A DNA stretch of 29,137 bases from an uncultured Lachnospiraceae bacterium. Lineage in GTDB: Bacteria; Bacillota; Clostridia; Lachnospirales; Lachnospiraceae. The stretch's first letter is position 1; every line of letters starts with the position of its first letter. Of the stretch, positions 1 through 8,080 are shown in pieces. Made by a program: the position numbers and the translations under genes. Location: the NCBI GenBank assembly GCA_910585605.1, contig CAJUFL010000049.1, forward strand, positions 1 to 29,137, in the 5' to 3' direction. A model generated the notes under the pieces. That model saw nothing but the letters and a program-made list of their open reading frames with translations. It was not told where the DNA came from and ran no database searches.

Positions 1-62
1 ACAGCTTATTCAAGTGCGCCAATTTATGGTTTTCCTCTACTTTCTTTCACACTATGTTCCTC
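1..62. other. Non-coding stretch at the left edge
   Basis: No supported gene or terminator hairpin is visible here. On the minus strand there is an AGGAGG-like stretch and, nearer the edge, AGAGGAAAA followed by a possible TTG start that runs out of the window after about seven codons. A gene downstream of the GGDEF/EAL gene could therefore begin here, but too little is present to call it. Confidence 0.3.
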
Positions 63-2492
63 CTAGGAATTAATTTTTAATAGTTCTATGAAGTCTTGTT
101 CTGAAAGTGCACGACTGAAGAAATATCCCTGTAAAACATCACACATTTGGTTTTGCAGGATTCTCAGCTGTTCGATGGTTTCGACGCCCTCTGCAATTAC
201 GGTGATACCAAGCTGGTGTGCAAGGTTAATAATTGTTCCGGCTATGTAGGAATCATTTTTATTTTCACAGATACCTGCAATAAAGGATTTATCAATTTTT
301 AATGTATTGATTGGGATTTTGGTAAGGTAGCTGAAGGAGGAATAGCCTGTGCCAAAATCATCTAAGGCAATATGAATGTCTAATTCCTTCATGCGGTTGA
401 TAAATGCAAGATTATGATCAAAATTAGTCATCAATACACTTTCTGTCAGTTCAATTTCAAGATATTTAAGAGGCATAGTGGTTTGTTCAGGGAGAAATTC
501 AATTGCTTTTTGTAAACGGTCACCACGAAGCTGTGCGGTAGACACATTTACGGAAATCTGTAGTGGTTTAAATCCTGCATCTATTAAGCGTTGGTTAAAG
601 CTGCACGCCTCCAGAAGAGCCCATTCTCCGAGCTCATCAATTAATCCGCATTCTTCGGCAACAGGAATAAATTCATCTGGTGATACAAAACCGATGATAG
701 GTGAGTTTAAACGCATTAGGGCTTCGCAGCCGATAATCTCACCGGTAGAGATATCTGCCTGTGGCTGATATAGCAGATAAACATCTTTATTATCAATAGC
801 ATCCCGTAAGATATCAATTAAATCATTTCGCCGGTTCACTTCATCTTCCATAGAGGAATCGAAGAAGGTATAACTGTTTTTACCTCTGGCTTTGGAAGCA
901 TACATTGCAATATCAGCATTTTTCATTAATTCACCCAAAGATAGTCCATTTTGAGGAAACAATGAAACACCGGCACTAATGGTAATATGTATGTTTTCTT
1001 CTTCCAACGTAAAAGTATGGGAAGCAATAGAGACAAGAGAAAATAAAAAGTTTTCTAATTCTTCTCTTGATTCTATGTGATTTCTAAGGATAACAAATTC
1101 ATCTCCTCCATTCCTGGCAAGAATATCGTCCTTTGCTACAAGAGAAGAAAATTGTGTCGCCACTGCCTGTAGCAGCAGGTCTCCATAGTCATGTCCTAAA
1201 GTATCATTTATTGATTTAAAGCCATCCAGGTCGATAAAGATAATTGCATGGTTTTTAATTCCGTCTTTGTTGTCTGATATGATTTCATTAGCATATTTAT
1301 AAAAAGCCATTCGGTTGTATAAACTGGTTAGAGCATCTGTATAGGCGAGTTTTTCGATATGCTGGTAATTATGTTCAAGCTCAAGCTGTTTTTCCTCTAA
1401 TTCTGTTCTGGCTTCTGATACAGCATTATAATTTGTAGAGATAATTTCCATCATCTGGTTAAAATTGGAGGAAAGTAATCCGAATTCATCCTCCCGTTCC
1501 ATCTGACAGTGGACATCCAATTGACCGTCTGCTGCATCCTGCATTTTCATACTCAGTTCCAGAATAGGCTGCGTATATTTTACTGCCAGGCTCTGACTGA
1601 TATGAATAGAAAAAATGATAACGATAATAAGAAGGATAAAAAGGACTATGGGAAGAGTGGATAAAATGTTAGTATACGCAGAGGTATTCTGTTTAATAAC
1701 ATAAATCCAGTTGTATTCCGGTATCAGAGAATATCCATAAATATAATTCTGGTTTTCTGAAAAAATATTACTGATAAAATCATTCTTATCATCTTTCTTT
1801 TGTTCATCCAAAAGTGTGAGAATATGGTTAAAAAAAAGCTGATCATTTTCCACGGCAGAGTTGTCATTGAAAAGATATTGTCCTTCATAATCCATAATGA
1901 ATGCCTCTTTTTTTTCGGAAAGAAAAGGCTCAAAATATTGGGCGGAAATATTGGAACGGACAAGTCCGATGATTTGTTTTTTGACAATGACGGGTGAAAT
2001 AATGTCTAAAGTGTTTTTTGTGAAATTTGAGTTTGATATAACAGTGGTTTCTGTGTAGGATTCAATAGGTTCCTGCATAATTTCAGTCCAGTCTGCTTTG
2101 GCATCAGAAGAAGAAGCCACCAGATACCCATCTATATCATAAATATAGTAATTGACACAGTGGTTGAAACTTTCCGAAATCCGGGTAATGGAATCAGTTA
2201 CATTACTGTTGAGACTAGAGGGATCATTTTGAATACTGTTTGACGGAGTAATTTTATCTAATATGCAGTTTTTGATATTATTGGTATCTGCAAGTATTTT
2301 TGTTTCGATGATCTGAGATTTAAGCTGTGATTGAAAACCATAGCTGGAATCCCTGACTGTATTTTTGACAGTCTCCCTGCTGACATCTGCATATTTGGTA
2401 GTTGCAGTAATATAGGCTAAAACAGCGGTGAGTATAACAGGGATAACCGCCATTAACAGAATGGAACTTTGCAGTGATTTTTTGATAGACAT
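63..2492 (-). CDS. Membrane-anchored GGDEF/EAL cyclic-di-GMP signalling protein
   Basis: An 809-residue protein that would both make and degrade cyclic di-GMP at the membrane. A transmembrane helix lies near residues 8-30, followed by an extracytoplasmic sensor region of about 245 residues that looks Cache-like, a second helix at about 278-299, a HAMP segment (300-355) and a short coiled coil. The diguanylate cyclase domain carries an intact GGDEF motif at 462-466. The phosphodiesterase domain carries EAL at 590-592, NVS, ELTES, DDFGTGYSS (711-719) and EGVET (768-772), so both domains look catalytically complete. The product-inhibition site RxxD expected five residues before GGDEF reads A-K-D-D, so its arginine is missing. 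An AAAGGA ribosome binding site precedes the ATG. The gene diverges from the CheX-like/CheY unit. The ligand and net direction of activity cannot be read from sequence. Confidence 0.93.
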   Translation of the reverse strand: MSIKKSLQSSILLMAVIPVILTAVLAYITATTKYADVSRETVKNTVRDSSYGFQSQLKSQIIETKILADTNNIKNCILDKITPSNSIQNDPSSLNSNVTDSITRISESFNHCVNYYIYDIDGYLVASSSDAKADWTEIMQEPIESYTETTVISNSNFTKNTLDIISPVIVKKQIIGLVRSNISAQYFEPFLSEKKEAFIMDYEGQYLFNDNSAVENDQLFFNHILTLLDEQKKDDKNDFISNIFSENQNYIYGYSLIPEYNWIYVIKQNTSAYTNILSTLPIVLFILLIIVIIFSIHISQSLAVKYTQPILELSMKMQDAADGQLDVHCQMEREDEFGLLSSNFNQMMEIISTNYNAVSEARTELEEKQLELEHNYQHIEKLAYTDALTSLYNRMAFYKYANEIISDNKDGIKNHAIIFIDLDGFKSINDTLGHDYGDLLLQAVATQFSSLVAKDDILARNGGDEFVILRNHIESREELENFLFSLVSIASHTFTLEEENIHITISAGVSLFPQNGLSLGELMKNADIAMYASKARGKNSYTFFDSSMEDEVNRRNDLIDILRDAIDNKDVYLLYQPQADISTGEIIGCEALMRLNSPIIGFVSPDEFIPVAEECGLIDELGEWALLEACSFNQRLIDAGFKPLQISVNVSTAQLRGDRLQKAIEFLPEQTTMPLKYLEIELTESVLMTNFDHNLAFINRMKELDIHIALDDFGTGYSSFSYLTKIPINTLKIDKSFIAGICENKNDSYIAGTIINLAHQLGITVIAEGVETIEQLRILQNQMCDVLQGYFFSRALSEQDFIELLKINS

Positions 2493-2564
2493 ATGTAGGT
2501 AAATCCTTTCTGAAATGGTAATCTGTGGTAAATATGTATAATCAGATATACTGTAACCATATTG

Positions 2565-2593
2565 ATTATATACAATAAGCAGAGATTATTCAA
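2565..2593 (-). promoter_or_regulatory. Probable sigma-A promoter of the GGDEF/EAL gene
   Basis: Read on the minus strand, TTGAAT is followed by a 17-base spacer and a perfect TATAAT, about 70 bases before the start codon. The -35 is imperfect; the -10 and the spacing are good. Confidence 0.5.
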
Positions 2594-2643
2594 TCAGTAT
2601 CCTCAAATTTCGTGAAAAAGCCTATAAACTATTTGGAAAAGAA

Positions 2644-2673
2644 TTGCAATTTATTGTTAAGGTATGCTATAAT
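2644..2673 (+). promoter_or_regulatory. Probable extended -10 promoter of the CheX-like/CheY unit
   Basis: TTGCAA, an 18-base spacer and TATAAT, with TG one base upstream of the -10 (TGCTATAAT). The start codon lies about 90 bases downstream. It sits back to back with the promoter of the divergent GGDEF/EAL gene. Confidence 0.6.
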
Positions 2674-2763
2674 GTATTAAAATTTATGCGATAAAACAGT
2701 ACAGCAGTTCTGGCAGAATATGATAATGGACTGTAGAATAACTAACACTATAAGGGGGCTATT

Positions 2764-3660
2764 ATGTTCGGAGTATATTTTGGGAAATATCTGGAAGGAA
2801 AAGGAATTATATCAAATGAACAGTACAATGATATTATTTCAGATAGTAAGAATGCAAAGGTTAAGATGGGGTTACTGGCAGTAGAAGCCGGGTATATGAC
2901 AGAAGAACAGGCAGAACAGGTTAACAATCTGCAACAGATGCAGGATAGGAGATTCGGTGATATTGCTGTAGAGAAAGGATATCTTACGGAGGATCAGGTA
3001 GGATCTTTATTGAAGAAGCAGGGAGATGAATATCTCTTATTTGTTCAGGCATTGGTGGAGAAGGGAATTTTGTCACTGGAGCAGATCCAGAAGGAGATTA
3101 ATGCCTATAAGAAGTCAGGACGGTTTACCGCTTTGGATATTGAAGCGATTAAGAGTGGTGATATTGATAAGATAGTTCCTGTTTTTGTAAAGGAGAATTA
3201 TATTCCACCTATTATAAAGGATTATATTGCATTAACGGCGCGTAATATGGTACGTTTTATTGATCGGCATTTTAGACTGGAAAAGGTTGAAAAGCTGAAT
3301 GAATACACATCGACTTTTGTAGCGTCGCAGGAGTTGAACGGTGACCATAAAATATTTTCGGGTTTTTGCGGAGATGGAGAGGGAATCAAGCTGATTGCAG
3401 AGGCTTATGCAAAGGAAGAATTTGAGACGGTTGATATGGATGCTTTAGATGCGGCTTGTGAATTTTTGAATTGTAACAATGGTCTTTATGCATCTAAGCT
3501 GAGTTATGAAGATGTAGATTTGGATATGCTTCCACCGGTTATGAAGGATACTGTAACAACAATCTGTTCCGATGGTAATATGTTTAGAGTACCGTTTTAC
3601 ATTAAGGATAAGCAGGTTGATTTAATTATCTGTATTGAGTCAAAATGGAATCTGGATTAA
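2764..3660 (+). CDS. CheX/CheC-like phosphatase domain protein with N-terminal GspE-type repeats
   Basis: A soluble 298-residue protein. The first 120 residues contain about three copies of a short helical pattern of the form G-x-L-A/V-V/x-E-x-G-Y/I-x-T/S-x-E-Q, resembling the repeats at the N-terminus of GspE/MshE-type ATPases; no ATPase follows. The C-terminal half (about 150-298) resembles the CheC/CheX/FliY family of CheY-phosphate phosphatases. It contains the catalytic signature D-x3-E-x2-N as D229, E233 and N236, followed by a conserved glycine. The ATG follows AAGGGGG at good spacing. The next gene, 30 bases on, is a lone CheY-like receiver, which is the natural substrate. I infer a phosphatase/receiver pair; the function of the N-terminal repeats is unknown. 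The protein is longer than simple CheX (about 150 residues). Confidence 0.75.
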   Translation: MFGVYFGKYLEGKGIISNEQYNDIISDSKNAKVKMGLLAVEAGYMTEEQAEQVNNLQQMQDRRFGDIAVEKGYLTEDQVGSLLKKQGDEYLLFVQALVEKGILSLEQIQKEINAYKKSGRFTALDIEAIKSGDIDKIVPVFVKENYIPPIIKDYIALTARNMVRFIDRHFRLEKVEKLNEYTSTFVASQELNGDHKIFSGFCGDGEGIKLIAEAYAKEEFETVDMDALDAACEFLNCNNGLYASKLSYEDVDLDMLPPVMKDTVTTICSDGNMFRVPFYIKDKQVDLIICIESKWNLD

Positions 3661-3690
3661 ATAATTAAAGATAAATGAGGTAGAAATGAT

Positions 3691-4050
3691 ATGGCAAAGA
3701 TTTTAATTGTGGATGATTCAAGAACATCAAGAAAGATTTTAAAAGGTATTTTAGAAGGTGAAGGTTATGAGATAGTTGGAGAAGCAACTAATGGACAGGA
3801 AGGTTATGAGAAGTATATTGAGTTAAAACCGGATGTTGTTACGATGGATATTACGATGCCTGTATTAGACGGAATTGAGGCACTTAAGAAGATTAAGAGT
3901 GATCATCCGGATGCTAAGGTAGTAATGGTTACCGCAGCAGGTCAGAAAACAAAGATGGTGGAAGCGGTACAAAACGGAGCGAGTGAATTTGTTTCTAAGC
4001 CATTCGAGCCGGAACAGTTAAAGATGATTATTGATAAAGTGGTAGGATAG
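3691..4050 (+). CDS. Single-domain CheY-like response regulator
   Basis: A 119-residue receiver with no output domain. The acidic pocket is D8-D9, the phosphoacceptor is D53 in the context VVTMDITMP, and T81 and K103 are the conserved switch threonine and lysine, so the protein should be phosphorylatable. The aromatic switch position is F100. It lies 30 bases after the CheX-like gene and is followed by a terminator, so the two form a closed unit without a histidine kinase. It could act on flagellar or other motility, or on a different output; no chemotaxis kinase, receptor or flagellar gene is in the window. The assignment as a CheY-type receiver is firm; the pathway is not. Confidence 0.9.
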   Translation: MAKILIVDDSRTSRKILKGILEGEGYEIVGEATNGQEGYEKYIELKPDVVTMDITMPVLDGIEALKKIKSDHPDAKVVMVTAAGQKTKMVEAVQNGASEFVSKPFEPEQLKMIIDKVVG

Positions 4051-4072
4051 AAGAATTATCTAATAAGAAGTG

Positions 4073-4103
4073 AAAGGTTTTCTCTTTTTGAGAAGACCTT
4101 TTT
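4073..4103 (+). terminator. Rho-independent terminator after the CheY-like gene
   Basis: A 12-base-pair stem with one G-U pair (AAAGGTTTTCTC against GAGAAGACCTTT) encloses a TTTTT loop and runs into a T-tract. It separates the receiver unit from purL. Confidence 0.8.
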
Positions 4104-4104
4104 G

Positions 4105-4141
4105 CTTGAAAAGGTGAAGAATGTTTGACTTCACTTTCAAG
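4105..4141. repeat. Bulged inverted repeat over the purL -35 region
   Basis: CTTGAAAAGGTGAAG at 4105-4119 is complementary to CTTCACTTTCAAG at 4129-4141 apart from a two-base bulge (7 plus 6 paired bases). The right arm overlaps the purL -35 hexamer, so it lies upstream of the expected transcript and would act as DNA. A repressor or activator site is possible; the protein is unknown. Confidence 0.45.
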
Positions 4142-4153
4142 TTATTATATAGT
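4125..4153 (+). promoter_or_regulatory. Probable sigma-A promoter of purL
   Basis: TTGACT, a 17-base spacer and TATAGT, about 55 bases before the purL ATG. No purine-riboswitch sequence is recognisable between this promoter and the gene. Confidence 0.6.
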
Positions 4154-4208
4154 AAAATCTATGATTGTATAAATATTAATTTATGTAATGATACATTAGG
4201 AGGATATT

Positions 4209-7200
4209 ATGAGCAAGGTTAAGAGAGTATATGTTGAAAAGAAGCCTGAATATGCTGTAAAAGCAAAGGAATTATATGATGAAATGACAGAATATCTGGG
4301 ACTGGATATCGAAAAGGTCAGAGTCCTGATTCGTTATGATGTAGAGAATGTGTCAGATGAGACTTATGAAAAGGCACTAAAAACTGTATTTTCTGAACCG
4401 CCAGTGGATTATCTCTATGAGAATACATTTCCCAAGGAAGCAGGGGACAGAGTTTTTTCTGTAGAAGCTTTACCGGGACAGTTTGATCAAAGAGCCGATT
4501 CCGCAGAACAGTGTGTAAAGCTTTTGAATGAGAAGGAAGAAGCGGTTATCCGATCAGCTGTAACCTATGTGATTACCGGTAAGATTAGCGATGAAGAATT
4601 TGATAAGATTAAAGCATATTGTATTAATCCGGTTGATTCCAGGGAAACTGATGATAAGATGATACCGGAAACATTGATTCAACAGTTTGAAGAGCCGGCA
4701 GATGTGGAAATTTTTGAAGGCTTTAAAGATATGGAAGAAGATGAGTTAAATGCATTATATGATTCATTAGGACTTGCCATGACATTAAAAGATTTTCTCC
4801 ATATACAGAATTATTTTAAGAGTGAAGAGAATAGAGACCCGTCGGTAACAGAGATTCGTGTATTGGACACCTATTGGTCTGACCATTGCCGTCATACGAC
4901 TTTTGCTACAGAACTTACTAATGTACAATTTGAAGACGGATATTATAAAAAACCGATAGAAGATACCTATAATCAGTATCTGGCAGATAGGGAAATCTTG
5001 TACAAAGACAGGGATGATAAATTTGTATGTCTGATGGATATTGCATTAATGGCAATGAAAAAACTCCGCAGTGAAGGAAAGCTTCAGGAAATGGAGGTAT
5101 CCGATGAAATCAATGCCTGCTCCATTGAGGTTCCGGTCATGATTGATGGAGAAGAAGTAAGATATCTGATTCAGTTTAAGAATGAGACACATAATCATCC
5201 TACGGAAATTGAGCCGTTTGGTGGTGCAGCTACCTGTTTAGGTGGATGTATCCGTGATCCGTTGTCAGGTCGTTCTTATGTGTATCAGGCAATGAGGGTA
5301 ACAGGAGCAGCAGACCCTACGAAGTCACTTTCAGAAACTTTGGAGGGAAAGCTTCCACAAAGAAAATTAGTTACTACAGCAGCAGAAGGATACAGTTCTT
5401 ACGGTAATCAGATAGGGCTTGCGACCGGATTAGTAGATGAAGTATACCATCCTAATTATGTGGCTAAGCGTATGGAGATTGGAGCAGTTGTGGCAGCAGC
5501 TCCAAAGAAAAATGTAAAGCGTTTAACCTCTGATCCAGGGAATGTTATTATTTTGATTGGTGGAAGAACCGGACGCGACGGCATTGGTGGTGCAACAGGT
5601 AGTTCTAAAAAGCATACGACCAAGTCGATTGATACTTGTGGCTCAGAGGTACAGAAGGGAAATCCACCTACCGAGAGAAAGATACAGAGACTGTTTAGAA
5701 GAGAGGAAGTTGCCAGTATCATTCGTAAGTGTAATGATTTTGGTGCAGGTGGTGTCAGCGTTGCCATTGGTGAGCTTGCAGATGGACTTACGATTGATCT
5801 TGACAAAGTACCAAAGAAATATGCCGGTTTAAATGGTACAGAGATTGCGATTTCCGAATCACAGGAAAGAATGGCAGTTGTGGTTGATAAAGAAAATATA
5901 GAGAAAATGTTAGATTACTGTGAAGAGGAAAATCTGGAAGCAGTGGTAGTGGCAGAAGTAACGAAGACTCCTCGTCTTGTGATGTCATGGAGAGGAAAAG
6001 AAATCGTGAATATTGCAAGAAGCTTTATTGATACCAACGGTGCACATCAGGAAAGTGATGTGACGGTTGCCATGCCGGATGAAAATGCAGATTTTCTTCA
6101 TGTGAAAGCAGATTTTACTGATGTAAAGAAAACGTGGCTTAATACATTAAGTGATTTAAATGTATGTTCAAAAAAAGGACTTGTAGAGATGTTTGACAGT
6201 TCCATTGGAGCAGGTACGGTGGTTATGCCCTATGGTGGTAAATATCAGTTATCTCCAACCCAGACCATGATTGCAAAATTACCGCTGGATAAAGGGGAAT
6301 GTGATACTGTAACGATGATGTCTTATGGGCTGGATCCATTTTTACTGAGCTGGTCTCCATACCATGGTGCGATTTATTCCATAGTGCATTCCGTGGCCAA
6401 GATTGCGGCTTCCGGTGGTGACTGGAAAAAGATTTATTTTACGTTTCAGGAGTATTTTAAACGTCTTGGAAATGATTCCAGAAGATGGGGCGAACCTATG
6501 GCTGCACTTCTTGGGGCTTATTCTGCACAGATGGGCTTTGGTCTTGCTTCTATTGGCGGAAAAGATTCCATGTCCGGTTCGTTCAATGAAATTGATGTGC
6601 CGCCAACACTTTGTTCCTTTGCAATTGATGTGGCAAAGACCAGTGATGTGATAACCTCAGAATTTAAGGGGGCACAGAATACGATCGTTAGGGTTCCTGT
6701 CAAGAGGGATGAATACGGGATTCCGGATTATGAGGATATGAAAAAGAAATATTCCGCTCTTTATAGTGATATGCAGGCAGGCAGAATTTTATCTGCTTAT
6801 GCAGTTGGATTTGGCGGTATTGTAGAAGCAGTGTCCAAGATGGGATTTGGTAATGGAATTGGAGCTGCCATTGATTCTTCAGTAACGTCTTCCCAGATGT
6901 TAGAAAAGGATTATGGTACGGTTATCTGTGAAGTAAAAGCATCAGATGTGGATAGTTTAGAAGTTCCGGCCAAATGTATTGGTCATACCACAGCCGATGG
7001 AATCTTCCGTTATCAGGAAGTGGAAATTACAATGGACGAGGCAGTTACTGCATGGACTAAAAAGCTGGAAAAGGTATTTCCTACATCTTCCAATGTGAAG
7101 CAGGAAGAAGTGAGTAATGATATTTACAATACATCAGATATCTATGTGTGTAAGAACAAGGTGGCAAAGCCAAGAGTATTTATTCCGGTATTTCCGGGCA

Positions 7201-7964
7201 CGAATTGTGAATACGATTCAAAAAAGGCATTTGAGCGTGCAGGTGCTGAAGTAGAGACGGTTGTATTTAAAAATATGACTGAGAACAATATTTTAGATTC
7301 TGTAGAAGCTTTTGCTAAAGCGATTGCCCAGGCTCAGATTATTATGTTTCCAGGTGGATTTTCGGCGGGTGACGAGCCGGAGGGTTCTGCTAAATTCTTT
7401 GCTACTGCATTCCGTAATGCAAAGTTAAAGGATGAAATTATGGAGCTTCTTGATAAGCGGGATGGACTTGCACTTGGTATTTGTAATGGTTTTCAGGCTT
7501 TGATTAAGCTTGGACTTGTACCGTATGGAAAGATTACTTCCCAAAAAGAGGATTCACCGACACTTACCATGAACAGTATCGGACGGCATCAGTCTAAGAT
7601 GGTATATACTAAGGTTGTGACCAATAAGAGTCCATGGTTGCAAAAAGCCGTTTTGGGCGGCGTTTATACAGTGCCTGTCTCACATGGAGAGGGTCGCTTT
7701 GTAGCAGGGAAGGAATGGATTGATAAATTATTTGCAAACGGACAGGTTGCAACCCAGTATGTGGATATCAATGGCAATCCTACAATGAATGAAGACTATA
7801 ATATCAATGGTTCTTATGCTGCAATTGAAGGTATTACAAGCCCTGACGGACGTATACTTGGTAAGATGGCACATTCAGAGCGTAGAGATGATTCAGTGGC
7901 AGTGAATATTTACGGTGACCAGAATCAATTAATCTTTGAATCCGGTGTAGAATATTTCCAATAA
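4209..7964 (+). CDS. purL: Phosphoribosylformylglycinamidine synthase, single-chain form
   Basis: A 1251-residue enzyme for step four of de novo purine synthesis: FGAR plus glutamine and ATP give FGAM. It is the large single-chain type, with N-terminal and FGAM synthetase domains and a C-terminal class I glutaminase, at the length usual for Clostridia. Visible signatures include DTYWSDHCRHTTF, KNETHNHPTEIEPFGGA, GGRTGRDGIGGATGSS and, in the glutaminase, FPGTNCEYD, GGFSAGDEP and GICNGFQ with the nucleophile C1092. The H1159-x-E1161 pair in SHGEGR completes the triad. The start follows TTAGGAGGATATT. The gene stands alone between a terminator upstream and a near-perfect palindrome downstream, apart from other pur genes. 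No frame damage is seen. Confidence 0.97.
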   Translation: MSKVKRVYVEKKPEYAVKAKELYDEMTEYLGLDIEKVRVLIRYDVENVSDETYEKALKTVFSEPPVDYLYENTFPKEAGDRVFSVEALPGQFDQRADSAEQCVKLLNEKEEAVIRSAVTYVITGKISDEEFDKIKAYCINPVDSRETDDKMIPETLIQQFEEPADVEIFEGFKDMEEDELNALYDSLGLAMTLKDFLHIQNYFKSEENRDPSVTEIRVLDTYWSDHCRHTTFATELTNVQFEDGYYKKPIEDTYNQYLADREILYKDRDDKFVCLMDIALMAMKKLRSEGKLQEMEVSDEINACSIEVPVMIDGEEVRYLIQFKNETHNHPTEIEPFGGAATCLGGCIRDPLSGRSYVYQAMRVTGAADPTKSLSETLEGKLPQRKLVTTAAEGYSSYGNQIGLATGLVDEVYHPNYVAKRMEIGAVVAAAPKKNVKRLTSDPGNVIILIGGRTGRDGIGGATGSSKKHTTKSIDTCGSEVQKGNPPTERKIQRLFRREEVASIIRKCNDFGAGGVSVAIGELADGLTIDLDKVPKKYAGLNGTEIAISESQERMAVVVDKENIEKMLDYCEEENLEAVVVAEVTKTPRLVMSWRGKEIVNIARSFIDTNGAHQESDVTVAMPDENADFLHVKADFTDVKKTWLNTLSDLNVCSKKGLVEMFDSSIGAGTVVMPYGGKYQLSPTQTMIAKLPLDKGECDTVTMMSYGLDPFLLSWSPYHGAIYSIVHSVAKIAASGGDWKKIYFTFQEYFKRLGNDSRRWGEPMAALLGAYSAQMGFGLASIGGKDSMSGSFNEIDVPPTLCSFAIDVAKTSDVITSEFKGAQNTIVRVPVKRDEYGIPDYEDMKKKYSALYSDMQAGRILSAYAVGFGGIVEAVSKMGFGNGIGAAIDSSVTSSQMLEKDYGTVICEVKASDVDSLEVPAKCIGHTTADGIFRYQEVEITMDEAVTAWTKKLEKVFPTSSNVKQEEVSNDIYNTSDIYVCKNKVAKPRVFIPVFPGTNCEYDSKKAFERAGAEVETVVFKNMTENNILDSVEAFAKAIAQAQIIMFPGGFSAGDEPEGSAKFFATAFRNAKLKDEIMELLDKRDGLALGICNGFQALIKLGLVPYGKITSQKEDSPTLTMNSIGRHQSKMVYTKVVTNKSPWLQKAVLGGVYTVPVSHGEGRFVAGKEWIDKLFANGQVATQYVDINGNPTMNEDYNINGSYAAIEGITSPDGRILGKMAHSERRDDSVAVNIYGDQNQLIFESGVEYFQ

Positions 7965-7986
7965 TGAGCCTGGTATCCTGCCTGAT

Positions 7987-8026
7987 TATCAACGAGACAA
8001 GACACTAGTGTAATGTCTCGTTGATA
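7987..8026. repeat. Nested palindrome after purL, possible terminator
   Basis: Perfect 13-base arms (7987-7999 and 8014-8026, core ATCAACGAGACA) enclose a 14-base loop that itself contains the self-complementary ACACTAGTGT (8002-8011). In RNA this gives a strong hairpin 23 bases after the purL stop, but the following ATTTGAT is a poor T-tract. It may be a weak terminator or a protein site; either use fits. Confidence 0.6.
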
Positions 8027-8080
8027 TTTGATAAAAATACGCAGGGTATTCGTTCATCTGCAAGGGAAAAGGAGCGGAAA

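Noticed and set aside
4154..4208. Purine riboswitch before purL
   Set aside because: The expected leader is only about 50 bases and lacks the conserved three-way-junction loops.
8021..8080. Longer N-terminus for the NAD(P)HX repair enzyme
   Set aside because: The extra 20 residues lack family resemblance and overlap the post-purL palindrome; the ATG at 8081 has the ribosome binding site.
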